From NCBI GenBank assembly GCA_964610045.1, contig CAZSUN010000005.1, positions 1 to 64,000 on the forward strand: 64,000 bases of DNA, in the 5' to 3' direction. The position numbers and the translations under genes were made by a program. Below the pieces are notes generated by a model. That model ran no database searches, was not told where the DNA came from, and saw only the letters and a list, made by a program, of their open reading frames with translations. This DNA is from JACCYX01 sp964610045 (lineage in GTDB: Bacteria; Chloroflexota; Chloroflexia; Thermomicrobiales; UBA6265). Shown one piece after another: positions 29,555 to 38,045 of this stretch (the stretch's first letter is position 1; every line of letters begins with the position of its first letter).

Positions 29555-29860
29555 TTACGCCGCATCCTGCGACAGGATGCCAGTGGCGACAGGATCCATA
29601 GGCACGAGCTTCGATTCCGCCGCCGTGACTCCCCGGCGGGGATTCGGAAACGCGGGCAGGATCGACCTCACCGCGTGGCGACGTGGCACGGTTGGAGGCG
29701 CCGGCGTAATCACGATGCCCTTATAGGGTTGACGGTCCGCCTTGATGCCGAGAATCCGTCCGGTGGCGCGATCGACTTTTGCGAATCTGCCGTTCGGAAG
29801 CCGGTATTGGGTCCGGCCGCGGACAGCGCCGCGTCGGCCGCCGGGTCGGTTACGTGCCAT
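29555..29860 (-). CDS. Small basic hypothetical protein, 101 aa
   Basis: I do not recognise this protein. The start at ATG 29860 is supported by AGGAG nine bases upstream; a TTG at 29866 is less likely. The N-terminus is strongly basic (MARNRPGGRRGAVRGRTQYR), followed by a beta-like NGRFAKVDRATGRILGIKAD and a Pro-rich middle. Basic charge could mean nucleic-acid binding, but that is only a suggestion. A TATAAT box at 29905-29910 on this strand could drive it. It is divergent from yebC. Confidence 0.6.
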   Translation of the reverse strand: MARNRPGGRRGAVRGRTQYRLPNGRFAKVDRATGRILGIKADRQPYKGIVITPAPPTVPRRHAVRSILPAFPNPRRGVTAAESKLVPMDPVATGILSQDAA

Positions 29861-29904
29861 GTGCAAGTGCTCCTGAAACGAGAATCCATCGATCGTATTG
29901 ACAT

Positions 29905-29910
29905 ATTATA
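29905..29910 (-). promoter_or_regulatory. -10 box TATAAT for the 101-aa gene
   Basis: A consensus TATAAT lies on the minus strand about 45 bp before the ATG at 29860. The -35 region (TGGCAG) is weak. The location between divergent genes supports a promoter role. Confidence 0.45.
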
Positions 29911-29950
29911 CAGCATGACGCGGCTTCCTGCCAGCCTGCGGAGGGGCGAA

Positions 29951-29959
29951 TGCTATACT
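29951..29959 (+). promoter_or_regulatory. Extended -10 box TGCTATACT for yebC
   Basis: A TGnTATACT element lies 54 bp before the yebC ATG at 30013, giving a short leader. No -35 is visible, which is normal for extended -10 promoters. The promoter would serve yebC-ruvC-tlyA-larB. Confidence 0.5.
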
Positions 29960-30012
29960 TCGTCGTTACGTTGTTGGCTCTGGCACTGCATTTCCCAGGA
30001 GTACCCCGCGGC

Positions 30013-30759
30013 ATGTCCGGACATTCAAAATGGTCGACGATCAAGCGCAAGAAGGGCGCGGCTGACGCCAAGCGCGGCCAGCTCTTCACCAAGCTTGCGC
30101 GCGAAATAACGGTGGCGGCACGAGCTGGAAGTCCCGATCCGGACGCGAACGCGCGTTTGAGGATCGCGATCCAGAAAGCGCGGGCCGAGAGCATGCCGAA
30201 GGACAACATCGATCGCGCCATTGCCCGGGCGGTGGGCGATAACTCCGCTGACCAGTACGAAGAGATTTACTACGAGGGCTACGGTCCGGGCGGAACCGCG
30301 ATCATGATCCTGACCATGACCGATAACCGGAACCGGACGGTCGGCGAGTTGCGGGCCGTGCTGACGCGGTCGGGCGGGACGCTCGGTGAGAACGGCAGTG
30401 TCGGCTGGATGTTCGATCAGACCGGTGTGGTAACGATTCCCCTCAATGGCAAGGATGAAGACGAGCTCGCGATGGCGGCGATTGATGCCGGCGCTGTCGA
30501 CTACTCGGTCGACGATGGAGTCGTCGAAGTGTTCACCGAACCGGGAGAACTCCACAAGGTCGCGGAATCGATGGGCAGCGCGGGGTTCGAAGTGGACAAC
30601 GCCGAACTGATGATGAAGCCGACCACCATGCTTCAACCTGAACCTGATCAGGCTGTCAAGGCGATTCGACTCCTGGAGAAACTCGAAGACCTCGACGACG
30701 TGCAATCGGTCTATTCCAACCTGGACATTTCCGACGAGGTCCTGGCCCAGGTCAGCTAG
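30013..30759 (+). CDS. yebC: YebC/TACO1-family protein
   Basis: This 248-residue protein begins with the near-invariant MSGHSKWSTIKRKKGAADAKR. The family signatures AREITVAAR, ARLRIAIQKARAESMPKDNI and YEGYGPGG follow, and the length is normal. YebC proteins were long annotated as regulators; more recent work on relatives points to relief of ribosome stalling, for example on proline-rich stretches. Linkage to ruvC, the next gene (12 bp away), is widely conserved. The ATG at 30013 fits the family N-terminus; an upstream extension in frame is not conserved. Confidence 0.96.
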   Translation: MSGHSKWSTIKRKKGAADAKRGQLFTKLAREITVAARAGSPDPDANARLRIAIQKARAESMPKDNIDRAIARAVGDNSADQYEEIYYEGYGPGGTAIMILTMTDNRNRTVGELRAVLTRSGGTLGENGSVGWMFDQTGVVTIPLNGKDEDELAMAAIDAGAVDYSVDDGVVEVFTEPGELHKVAESMGSAGFEVDNAELMMKPTTMLQPEPDQAVKAIRLLEKLEDLDDVQSVYSNLDISDEVLAQVS

Positions 30760-30771
30760 GCGGACCGCGAG

Positions 30772-31299
30772 TTGCCTGGAACCGATCGACAATCCGTAAC
30801 GCTCGGAATCGACCCCGGAACCGCCATCCTCGGTTTCGGGGTCATTCGTGGTGATACCGATCCGGTCCTGGTCGATGTTGGCGCGATCGAAACGGATGCG
30901 AAAGCGCCGATGCCGGAGCGCCTGCTCATCCTCCACAAGGAGATCTGTCGCCTCATAGCTGACTTCCACCCGGATGTGGTCGCTGTGGAGCAACTGTTCT
31001 TCGCGCGCAACGTTACGACGGCCATCGCCGTTGGGCAGGCGAGGGGGGTCGTATTGCTGGCAGCCGCGCAGGCCGGAATCGAGGTCGCCGAGTACAGTCC
31101 CTCCGAGGTCAAGTTCGCGGTGGCCGGCTATGGCAAGGCGGAGAAGAAGCAGATGCAGGAAATGGTCAGGATCATCCTGAACCTGGACCATGCGCCCCAG
31201 CCCGACGACGCGGCCGATGCCCTGGCCATCGCGCTCTGTCACGCACAGACGGCGCCTTTTGCGGCTCGGGTCGCCCAAACGAAATCCGGGTGGTCGTAG
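30772..31299 (+). CDS. ruvC: Crossover junction endodeoxyribonuclease RuvC
   Basis: This 175-residue protein has the RuvC acidic tetrad in context: the first Asp in LGIDPGTAILGFGVI, Glu in VAVEQLFFARNV, and the C-terminal His/Asp in PDDAADALAIALCHA. The DNA-contacting YSPSEVKFAVAGYGKAEKKQ is typical. It resolves Holliday junctions as a dimer together with RuvAB. ruvA and ruvB are not in the window. The start is TTG at 30772. It overlaps tlyA by 10 nt if tlyA starts at 31290. Confidence 0.95.
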   Translation: MPGTDRQSVTLGIDPGTAILGFGVIRGDTDPVLVDVGAIETDAKAPMPERLLILHKEICRLIADFHPDVVAVEQLFFARNVTTAIAVGQARGVVLLAAAQAGIEVAEYSPSEVKFAVAGYGKAEKKQMQEMVRIILNLDHAPQPDDAADALAIALCHAQTAPFAARVAQTKSGWS

Positions 31300-32099
31300 A
31301 GGTGGCGAAGATGCGGCTCGACCAGCGTGTCGCTGGTGACGGTTTGGCAGACACCCGCTCGCGGGCACGGGCGATGATCCTGGCTGGAGATGTGCTCGTC
31401 AACGGGCAGGCGGAGACACGGGCCGGGCATCCGGTTGGCGAGTTGGATGCGGTTTCGCTGCGTCAGAAGCCGCGCTTCGTCAGCCGAGGTGGCGAAAAGC
31501 TCGACCATGCCCTCGTCGCATTCGGCATCGATCCTGATGGGATGGCCACCGCCGACCTGGGAGCGAGCACGGGCGGATTTTCGGATTGCCTGCTCCAACG
31601 CGGCGCGGCGCGAATCTACGCGGTTGATGTTGGGCACGGACAGCTCGACCTCAAGGTCCGCAACGATCCGCGGGTGGTGGTGATGGAGAAGACGAACGCC
31701 CGCTATCTTGAATCGTTGCCGGAGCCAGTCGATCTGGTCGTGATCGATGTGTCCTTTATCTCCCTGGACCTGATCTTCCCGGTCGTGGCGCGGCTGTTGA
31801 GTGACGACGGCATCTGCGTGCCGCTGATCAAACCGCAGTTCGAAGCGGGACGTGACGAGATCGGGAAGGGCGGTGTCGTGCGCGATCCCGCGATTCACCG
31901 CCGGGTTCTCGAACGAACCCTCGAATCGGCCATCCGCAACGACCTCGGGCCGGTGGGCGTGGTTGCGTCTCCACTCCAGGGGCCTGCCGGCAACATCGAG
32001 TTCCTGGCGCACCTCCTGCGTGGAGCCGAACCCGGACCAACTGGTGCATTGATCGACAGCGCTCTCGCCGAAGCGTCCCGTTTTGGAGCAAGTGAATGA
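31290..32099 (+). CDS. tlyA: TlyA-family 23S/16S rRNA 2'-O-methyltransferase (hemolysin A family)
   Basis: The protein has an N-terminal S4 RNA-binding domain (MRLDQRVAGDGLADTRSRARAMILAGDVLVNG) and an FtsJ-like Rossmann methyltransferase domain with SAM motif ADLGASTGGFSDCLLQRGA and the catalytic-type K-D-K-E set (a Lys in PRFVSRGGEKL, Asp in VVIDVSFIS, Lys in IKPQFEAG). TlyA methylates ribosomal RNA 2'-OH groups in mycobacteria. The start could be GTG 31290, GTG 31302 or ATG 31311; the S4 domain begins at the last. It overlaps larB by 4 nt. Confidence 0.9.
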   Translation: MVVEVAKMRLDQRVAGDGLADTRSRARAMILAGDVLVNGQAETRAGHPVGELDAVSLRQKPRFVSRGGEKLDHALVAFGIDPDGMATADLGASTGGFSDCLLQRGAARIYAVDVGHGQLDLKVRNDPRVVVMEKTNARYLESLPEPVDLVVIDVSFISLDLIFPVVARLLSDDGICVPLIKPQFEAGRDEIGKGGVVRDPAIHRRVLERTLESAIRNDLGPVGVVASPLQGPAGNIEFLAHLLRGAEPGPTGALIDSALAEASRFGASE

Positions 32100-32854
32100 T
32101 CCGCGATCCGTTCGACGCCGTCCGCCGTGCCCTTGCCGCACCACCGGAGGATCCGTCCGAACCGGTGCCGGCGCTCCGTCTCGATCCCGGGCGGCGGGAG
32201 CGAACCGGCATCCCGGAAGTGGTGCTGGCGGAGCGGAAGACCACCGAGGAGGTTGCGATTTCGCTGTCTCGCCTTGCAGAAGCACAGGGACGGGCGATTG
32301 CGAGCCGGGTCACGCCAGATCAAGCAACGGTCCTCCCGAGATTGCTGGCGGCAGATCTGGGCGTCAGTGTTGATGAGGTGGCCCGAACTGCGGTGGCGTG
32401 GGTGCCAGGCCAGGAAGAGGCAGCACGAACAGGCGGGCGGGTTGCCATCATCAGCGCTGGTGCGTCGGACCGGCCGATTGCCCGCGAGGCCACGATTATG
32501 GCGGTCGAGATGGGCTGCGATGTGGTCACGGTCGCCGATGTCGGAGTGGCAGGGTTGCACCGGCTGGTGCGGCCGTTGGAGCGGATCGCCGAGTTCGATC
32601 CGCACTCGGTGATCGTTGCCGCGGGAATGGATGGCGCACTGCCGTCGGTGGTGGCGGGTCTCGTGCCATACCCGGTGATCGGGCTGCCCGTGAGCGTTGG
32701 CTACGGCTATGGTGGCGACGGCACCGGGGCGCTGATGAGCATGTTGCAGTCGTGCGCGCCGGGGCTGGCGGTCGTGAATATCGACAACGGGATCGGCGCT
32801 GGAGCAATGGCTGCGCTGATCGCCAATCGCGCATCGGCGGGTATCACGATCTGA
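32096..32854 (+). CDS. larB: LarB-type pyridinium-3,5-biscarboxylate mononucleotide synthase
   Basis: This 252-residue protein has a C-terminal AIR-carboxylase (PurE-like) fold: RVAIISAGASDRPIAREA, then VADVGVAGLHRL, VIVAAGMDGALPSVVAGL, and VGLPVSVGYG-like IGLPVSVGYGYGGDG. The N-terminal helical part is typical of LarB and not of PurE. LarB carboxylates the nicotinate ring of NaAD in making the nickel-pincer cofactor of lactate racemase. larC, larE and larA are absent from this window. The 4-nt overlap with tlyA shows it is in the yebC-ruvC-tlyA operon. Confidence 0.88.
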   Translation: MIRDPFDAVRRALAAPPEDPSEPVPALRLDPGRRERTGIPEVVLAERKTTEEVAISLSRLAEAQGRAIASRVTPDQATVLPRLLAADLGVSVDEVARTAVAWVPGQEEAARTGGRVAIISAGASDRPIAREATIMAVEMGCDVVTVADVGVAGLHRLVRPLERIAEFDPHSVIVAAGMDGALPSVVAGLVPYPVIGLPVSVGYGYGGDGTGALMSMLQSCAPGLAVVNIDNGIGAGAMAALIANRASAGITI

Positions 32855-33259
32855 CGAGGCCCTGCCAGGAAACCGCCTGGGGGGCATCCGTTTGGGCGAA
32901 GTCGTTCCCGGTGAAGAGCAGTGGCTCGTTCTGCTCGGTCGCAAGAGCGTAGCCGAAACAATCGCCGAAGTTCAGTTGGGCGGGATGCCCACGACCCTTG
33001 CCGAGCTGGTGGTATGCACTTCGAGTAATTCGTGCCTGCGAATCCGTCACTGGCACAATCTCGATGGCATACCGTTGCCGCAGGTCTTCAAAGACCGCGT
33101 CGGCCAGCTGATCCTGCTTCCTCCCGATTGCCACGAAATTTCGACCAGGATCCCGGCCGACATCGGGTTTGCAGCGTGGGTTTCGAGCGCGACAAGGCAA
33201 TCACTTGCTGCGGGTTCTTTCCGAAGGAGGGCGATGACCGAAGAGGTATCAACAATCAC
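32844..33259 (-). pseudogene. vapC: vapC PIN-domain toxin, interrupted by a frameshift
   Basis: The first part, from the GTG at 33259, reads IVDTSSVIALLRKEPAASD and GILVEIS, the PIN N-terminal Asp and second acidic residue. The rest of the domain is in another frame: LADAVFEDLRQRYAIEIVPV, then LNFGDCFGYALATEQNEPLL and FTGNDFAQTD with the remaining acidic residues. One base missing near 33130-33140 (just after LVEIS) would join them. VapC toxins are Mg-dependent RNases. Unless this is a sequencing error, the toxin is truncated before its catalytic centre is complete. The 3' end overlaps larB by 11 nt. Confidence 0.82.
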
Positions 33260-33516
33260 CTGGGAAGTCCGGACTCGTCGTAGAGTTCGTCGGTCGGATC
33301 GTGACTCAGCCATTCCGGATCGGACGACTCACGTATTCTTCTCTCAAGGTCAAGGAAACACTGAACCCGCTCCTCGTTGATCGGCGGCTCATGCCGGCTG
33401 TCCAGTTCCTTGCGTGCAAGGTCGATGACTACCGTCGTCATGGTCTTGCCGTCTCGCTCGGCGAGTTCCTTGACCAGGCGATATGCTTCTTCGCTCTCGA
33501 TCGTCAATGTGGGCAT
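33256..33516 (-). CDS. vapB: VapB-type antitoxin (PSK_trans_fac/Rv0623-like)
   Basis: This 86-residue protein begins MPTLTIESEEAYRLVKELAE, a ribbon-helix-helix-like DNA-binding module, and continues ERDGKTMTTVVIDLARKEL. The acidic C-terminus with DELYDESGLPR is the toxin-binding segment typical of this family, whose members usually end in LYDExGLPR. The stop overlaps the vapC GTG by 4 nt, the usual coupled arrangement. The protein appears intact while its toxin partner is frameshifted. Confidence 0.88.
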   Translation of the reverse strand: MPTLTIESEEAYRLVKELAERDGKTMTTVVIDLARKELDSRHEPPINEERVQCFLDLERRIRESSDPEWLSHDPTDELYDESGLPR

Positions 33517-33722
33517 GCCGACCTCCTGTTCGCCTTGATTGCCTGGCGGCCTGTTGTGCCCACTCTTGTCACCGCGGGATCGAAGGGTCGTGACTGCCAG
33601 GGAGGCGAGGATCCGACCGATGCGCGATCATGTTGGGGGACGTGGCATCGCACGGTGTTCCGGAAGCTGGTCAGCTGTAACGTCGCAGCGCGTTGTTCTC
33701 TCGACAAACCAAAGGACTCTAT

Positions 33723-35390
33723 GTGTTCAAAGATGGCGTCTCTGTTGAGTCGGTGTCACACGATGCGTTCGGCCAGATCGAACGCGTCACGGAAGTGATG
33801 ATCCAGCAGAGTGTGGCGACCGGGGTTGCGATCGCGATAGGTGACCGGATTGGCGGGATCGACGTTCGCTCGGTCGGGATGGCCGACGTGGAGGCGGGAT
33901 TGCCGGTCACCCTCGGGACCGCGTTCGAGTTCGGCTCGATCGGAAAGTCGTTCACTGCCTGCATCTGGATGCAACTGGCGGCCGAGGGTCTCGTCGATCT
34001 CCATGCCCCGTTCACCGACTATCTGCCGTGGTTCCAGGTACAATCCGCGTTTCGCCCGATCACCGTCCACGACCTGCTCACTCACACCGCCGGTATCGTG
34101 GGGGGCACCGACCAGGGCATCGATGGCAGGTACGAGGTCTGGTGCCTGAGACAGACGTCCACCTTCGCCGCAGCCGGTCAACACTTCGTGTATTCCAACG
34201 CCGGGTACAAGGCCCTGGGACTGGCGTTGGCGACGATCCTCGGCAGACCGTACGGGGACATCGTGCGGGAACGGATTTTCGAGCCACTCGGGATGTCTCA
34301 ATCGTTCGAGGCGGTGACATCGGCCATACGGCCGTACCTGGCAGCCGGCTATGCGCCCCGGTACGACGACCGGCCCTGGCAACCTGAACATGGGCGGGTT
34401 CGCGCCACCTGGCTGGAAACCGACACGGGTGACGGCTGTCTTTCGGCAACCGCAACCGAGCTGACTTGCTACGCGCAGATGCTGCTGGCCGCGGCCCAGG
34501 GTGAATCGACGCCCGTGCTCGATGCCGCGCAGCTGGCGACCATGCTCGACCCGCACGACGGTGAGTCGCCGGTTCCCGGATATGGCTACGGGTTGGAACG
34601 CATCGATAATCCGTTCGATGCGCACTGGTTCGGCCACTCGGGCGGGATGGTTGGCTATACCTCGCACATGATTGTGGACGCCACCAACGGTCTGACCGCG
34701 GTTGTACTCGCCAATGGAAGTTTCGATCCGGGTGAGCTGGCACGCTACGCGCTTGGCACGGTCGTCGCGTCCAGGACGGGCGCGACACTTCCCACTCCAC
34801 CGGATCCGGACGAGCGGAATCGGGTGGACAACGCCCATGACTACACCGGCACCTGGGAATCGGCGACAGGGTCGATCGAGATCGTCGCCGGGAATGATGG
34901 CATCTCACTTCTCGCTGATGGAGGGTCGTTCGCACTGTGCCGGCATCGTCTTCCTGACGCCTTCCTGGTGGCTGATCCAGCATGGGATCTTTACCCGGTG
35001 GAGTTCGTGCGGGAGTTTGGTTCTCTGGCTGCGCCCAGCGCCATCCAGCCTGTCGTCAAAATGCACCACGGTGAACGGACCTGGACCAGACCGGGTGCAG
35101 AGACGACGGCGACGGAAATCTCCCCGTTGCTGGCTGCCTGCACCGGTCACTACCGGTCGTACAACCCGTGGTCATCGAACTTCCGCGTCGTGATGCGGGA
35201 CGGACGGTTGACCCTGCTGACGGCCCACGGCCACGCATGCGAGCTGGTGCCCGATGGCACGGGATACCGCTACGGACACGCCGGCGATCCGCCAACTGAC
35301 TGGTTGGAATTCGATGCGATTGTCGACGGCAAGGCGCTCATGGCCCGCTCTGCGGAAGGAGAGGTGTTCGCCCGGTTTTTCACCCCGTAG
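33723..35390 (+). CDS. Serine hydrolase, class C beta-lactamase/PBP-like
   Basis: The protein is 555 residues from the GTG at 33723 (AAAGGA six bases upstream); a TTG at 33693 is an alternative. The SxxK nucleophile motif is in FGSIGKSFTACIW, the Tyr motif is YSNAGYKALG and the third motif is HSGG in FGHSGGMVGYTSH. The C-terminal ~190 residues are beta-rich, like the lipocalin-type extension of many esterase/peptidase members. No signal peptide is seen, so it may be cytoplasmic, acting on esters or D-amino-acid peptides. The substrate is unknown. Confidence 0.85.
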   Translation: MFKDGVSVESVSHDAFGQIERVTEVMIQQSVATGVAIAIGDRIGGIDVRSVGMADVEAGLPVTLGTAFEFGSIGKSFTACIWMQLAAEGLVDLHAPFTDYLPWFQVQSAFRPITVHDLLTHTAGIVGGTDQGIDGRYEVWCLRQTSTFAAAGQHFVYSNAGYKALGLALATILGRPYGDIVRERIFEPLGMSQSFEAVTSAIRPYLAAGYAPRYDDRPWQPEHGRVRATWLETDTGDGCLSATATELTCYAQMLLAAAQGESTPVLDAAQLATMLDPHDGESPVPGYGYGLERIDNPFDAHWFGHSGGMVGYTSHMIVDATNGLTAVVLANGSFDPGELARYALGTVVASRTGATLPTPPDPDERNRVDNAHDYTGTWESATGSIEIVAGNDGISLLADGGSFALCRHRLPDAFLVADPAWDLYPVEFVREFGSLAAPSAIQPVVKMHHGERTWTRPGAETTATEISPLLAACTGHYRSYNPWSSNFRVVMRDGRLTLLTAHGHACELVPDGTGYRYGHAGDPPTDWLEFDAIVDGKALMARSAEGEVFARFFTP

Positions 35391-35403
35391 TGTCAAGAAC
35401 GAT

Positions 35404-35453
35404 ACACCGGACTCTTCTTGTCCGGGTGTCGTGCGCAACACGCAATTGTTGCG
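35404..35453 (+). terminator. Two tandem hairpins after the serine hydrolase
   Basis: The first is ACACCGGAC / GTCCGGGTGT with one bulge; the second is CGCAACA / TGTTGCG (35434-35453). They begin 13 bp after the stop codon. There is no T-tract. The remaining gap to 35681 is low in structure, has no gene, and contains AGGAATGACGAGG-like repeat remnants. Confidence 0.45.
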
Positions 35454-35681
35454 TTCAGGCGATGGGCTTTGCCTGGGTGGTGAGAACGGCCTGCATTTGC
35501 TGCATTTCCTCCCGGAGGTGGCGAGATCGTAACGGGTTGGAGGCGGGTTGCCGCACCCAGGAGAACGCAGGGAAGGCGTGAAGGTGCGCCAAGGGACACG
35601 AGGAAAGAGAAAATAGGAAACAGAATATAGGAATGACGAGGTCGTGGGCTGTGCCTTGCAGTGAGCTGTCGTGATGAGGGA

Positions 35682-36650
35682 TCAGCCGGAGTTGGTGTCG
35701 ATGGCGCCGAGCAGTACTGCCGCTGCCTCGTGAGGGGTGATCCTGCGATGAGCGATGGCTTCCACCAGATCGGCGAAGCGGTCGCCTCTCGTCTGGATGG
35801 AGAGGCTCACCATCAGGTCGTGCCGGACGCGATCGGCGAGTTGGGTGGCCGCGATCCGGCGAAGGCGCAGCTCCAGTTCACCGGAGGCGGTGAGCCAGGT
35901 GCGGTGCCGGCCGATGGCGTCGACGAGTTCCTCGATGCCCTCGCCGGTAACGATGCTCGTCTTGATTACTGGAGGCTCCCAGCCGCCTCCGGCCACCGGT
36001 TCCACCGCAAGCGTGCGCAGTCGGCGCAGGTCGCGGGCGAGGTCGTTGGCTTCCGGCCGGTCTGCCTTCGTCACCACAATCAGGTCGCCGATCTCGAGTG
36101 ATCCGGCCTTCAGGGTCTGGATGCCGTCGCCGAGACCCGGTACCTGCACCAGCACGGTGGTGTGGGCAAGCTGGGCGATGGCGACCTCGTCCTGCCCCGT
36201 GCCAACGGTTTCGATGAAGATCGGGTTGTAGCCGGCAGCATCGAACACGGTTGCCGCAGCGAGTGTGTTCTGCGCGAGACCGCCGCCGTAGCGACGCGAT
36301 GCCATGCTCCGGATGAAGACGCCCGGATCGTCGTGCCATTCGAGCATCCGGATCCGGTCGCCCAGGGCTGCGCCGCCAGTCAGCGGGCTGGACGGGTCGA
36401 TCGCCAGCACGGCAACGCTGTCGCCACGAGCACGGCAGGCGCGTATCAACTCGTTGACGAGCGACGACTTGCCGCCGCCCGGCGGACCGGTGATGCCGAC
36501 GAGGTGCGCCTTGCCCGACAGCGGCAGGAGCTTCTCCAGACCGGCGCGGCCAACATCATCGTCGTTCTCCACCCGCGTGAGCAGGCGAGCGAGCGCACCG
36601 ATGTCACCTTCGAGGATGCGGGAGACGAGACCGGGGGATGGAGGCGGCAT
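35682..36650 (-). CDS. meaB: MeaB/ArgK-type GTPase chaperone of methylmalonyl-CoA mutase
   Basis: This 322-residue G3E GTPase has the Walker A GPPGGGKSSLVNEL, a switch region in VLAIDPSSPLTGGAALGDRIRM, the FIETVGTGQDE box (usually ETVGVGQSE), and the base-specificity VTKADRP. These proteins protect and reload B12 in methylmalonyl-CoA mutase and related mutases. It is encoded 3 bp after a B12-binding mutase domain and downstream of hbd, so a mutase-linked role is likely. The catalytic mutase subunit is not in the window. Confidence 0.93.
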   Translation of the reverse strand: MPPPSPGLVSRILEGDIGALARLLTRVENDDDVGRAGLEKLLPLSGKAHLVGITGPPGGGKSSLVNELIRACRARGDSVAVLAIDPSSPLTGGAALGDRIRMLEWHDDPGVFIRSMASRRYGGGLAQNTLAAATVFDAAGYNPIFIETVGTGQDEVAIAQLAHTTVLVQVPGLGDGIQTLKAGSLEIGDLIVVTKADRPEANDLARDLRRLRTLAVEPVAGGGWEPPVIKTSIVTGEGIEELVDAIGRHRTWLTASGELELRLRRIAATQLADRVRHDLMVSLSIQTRGDRFADLVEAIAHRRITPHEAAAVLLGAIDTNSG

Positions 36651-36653
36651 CGA

Positions 36654-37082
36654 TCAGGCGGTGTCGACGCGGACGGGCGCGTTGGCCTGGACGAAGGCGA
36701 TGATGTCGTGCAGGTTGGTGCCGGGACCAAACACGGCGGCGACGCCGAGATCGCGCACCAGCGGGATGTCGTCTTCGGGGATCGTGCCTCCGGCCACCAC
36801 AAGCACATCGTCGCGTCCTACCCGTCGCAGTTCGTCCATGATCGCCGGGAACAGCGTCATATGGGCCCCGGAGAGGATGCTGAGACCAACGACATCGACA
36901 TCTTCCTGCACGGCGGCATTTGCGATCATCTGTGGCGTCTGGAAGAGCCCGGTATAGATCACTTCCATCCCGGCATCGCGAAACGCCCGGACCAATACCT
37001 TGGCGCCGCGATCGTGACCATCGAGACCTGGCTTGGCGACGAGGATGCGAATCGGCCGATCTGCCATGTGAGATTCGATCAT
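36654..37082 (-). CDS. Methylmalonyl-CoA mutase C-terminal domain / B12-binding subunit
   Basis: The protein is 142 residues from the ATG at 37082; GTG 37094 and ATG 37067 are alternatives. It begins RPIRILVAKPGLDGHDRGAKVL, containing the DxHxxG motif whose His coordinates cobalt from below. SxL (GLSILSGAH) and GG (VAGGTIPEDD) motifs complete the B12 fold. It is a standalone small subunit, as in split acyl-CoA mutases. It lies between hbd and meaB. The partner catalytic subunit is elsewhere. Confidence 0.9.
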   Translation of the reverse strand: MIESHMADRPIRILVAKPGLDGHDRGAKVLVRAFRDAGMEVIYTGLFQTPQMIANAAVQEDVDVVGLSILSGAHMTLFPAIMDELRRVGRDDVLVVAGGTIPEDDIPLVRDLGVAAVFGPGTNLHDIIAFVQANAPVRVDTA

Positions 37083-37086
37083 GGCG

Positions 37087-37959
37087 TTATGCACTTTCCG
37101 TGTAGTGGTGGAATCCCTGGCCCGACTTCCGGCCGAGCAGGCCGGCCGCGACCATTCGCCTCAGCAATGGGGCCGGCCGGTACTTGTCGTCACCGAGATC
37201 GTGGTGCAGGACTTCCATGATGTGGAGACAAACGTCGAGACCGATCAGGTCGGCCAGCGCCAATGGTCCCATCGGGTGGGCCGCGCCGAGTTTCATGGCG
37301 GCATCGATATCGCCAGCGGTGGCAACACCCTCGTCCAGGAGAACAATCGCCTCGTTTACCATCGGCACCAGGATACGGTTCGTGACAAAGCCCGGGGTGT
37401 CCCGCGCATCGATCGGTGTCTTGCCCATGCGGACGGCGACAGACCTGATCGTCTCGACTGTTGCATCCGAGGACTGGATGGCGCGAACGACCTCGACGAG
37501 CGCCAGCACAGGGACCGGATTGAAGAAGTGCATGCCGGCGACGCGGCCCGGTTCCGGGACGGCGGCGGCAATGGCCGAAATCGATATCGACGATGTATTG
37601 CTGGCGATCAGGGTGTCCGGCGTGACTTCGTTCGCGATCTGGCGAAACACCTCCCGCTTCGTTTCGAGCGATTCGGTGACCGCTTCGATCACGAGGGCGC
37701 ATCCGGCGACATGCGCGAATGATGTCGATCCCTCGACGCGGGAAAGGATGGCATCTCGCTCGGGACGGTCGACCCGACCCTTGTCAACCTGCCGGTCGAG
37801 GTTCGCCGCAATCGTTGCCAGCCCGCGATCGAGCCACGGTTCCGCCTGGTCGACGAGCCTCACATCGAATCCCGATTGAGCCGCGACCTGGGCGATCCCA
37901 GCGCCCATAGTGCCCGCGCCAATCACACCGATTGTCGAAATCCGGTCAGTCACGGCCAA
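37087..37959 (-). CDS. hbd: 3-hydroxybutyryl-CoA dehydrogenase
   Basis: This 290-residue protein has the N-terminal NAD-binding GVIGAGTMGAGIAQV, the catalytic Glu-His pair (VIEAVTESLETK and GMHFFNPVPVL), and the DTPGFVTNRIL hinge, all typical of 3-hydroxyacyl-CoA dehydrogenases. The length matches the short bacterial Hbd form, which interconverts 3-hydroxybutyryl-CoA and acetoacetyl-CoA. It begins a three-gene minus-strand set with the B12 subunit and meaB, suggesting short-chain acyl-CoA metabolism. Confidence 0.92.
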   Translation of the reverse strand: MAVTDRISTIGVIGAGTMGAGIAQVAAQSGFDVRLVDQAEPWLDRGLATIAANLDRQVDKGRVDRPERDAILSRVEGSTSFAHVAGCALVIEAVTESLETKREVFRQIANEVTPDTLIASNTSSISISAIAAAVPEPGRVAGMHFFNPVPVLALVEVVRAIQSSDATVETIRSVAVRMGKTPIDARDTPGFVTNRILVPMVNEAIVLLDEGVATAGDIDAAMKLGAAHPMGPLALADLIGLDVCLHIMEVLHHDLGDDKYRPAPLLRRMVAAGLLGRKSGQGFHHYTESA

Positions 37960-38045
37960 TCACACCGCCTGGAAGGGCTGAACGAAGTCAGCAGTATACG
38001 TGGGACAGCCACCTGGTCGACATCCACTCCCATCCGATGACTCCA

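Noticed and set aside
29898..29903. TTGACA as a plus-strand -35 for yebC
   Set aside because: No -10 at 16-18 bp. The yebC promoter is better explained by the extended -10 at 29951.
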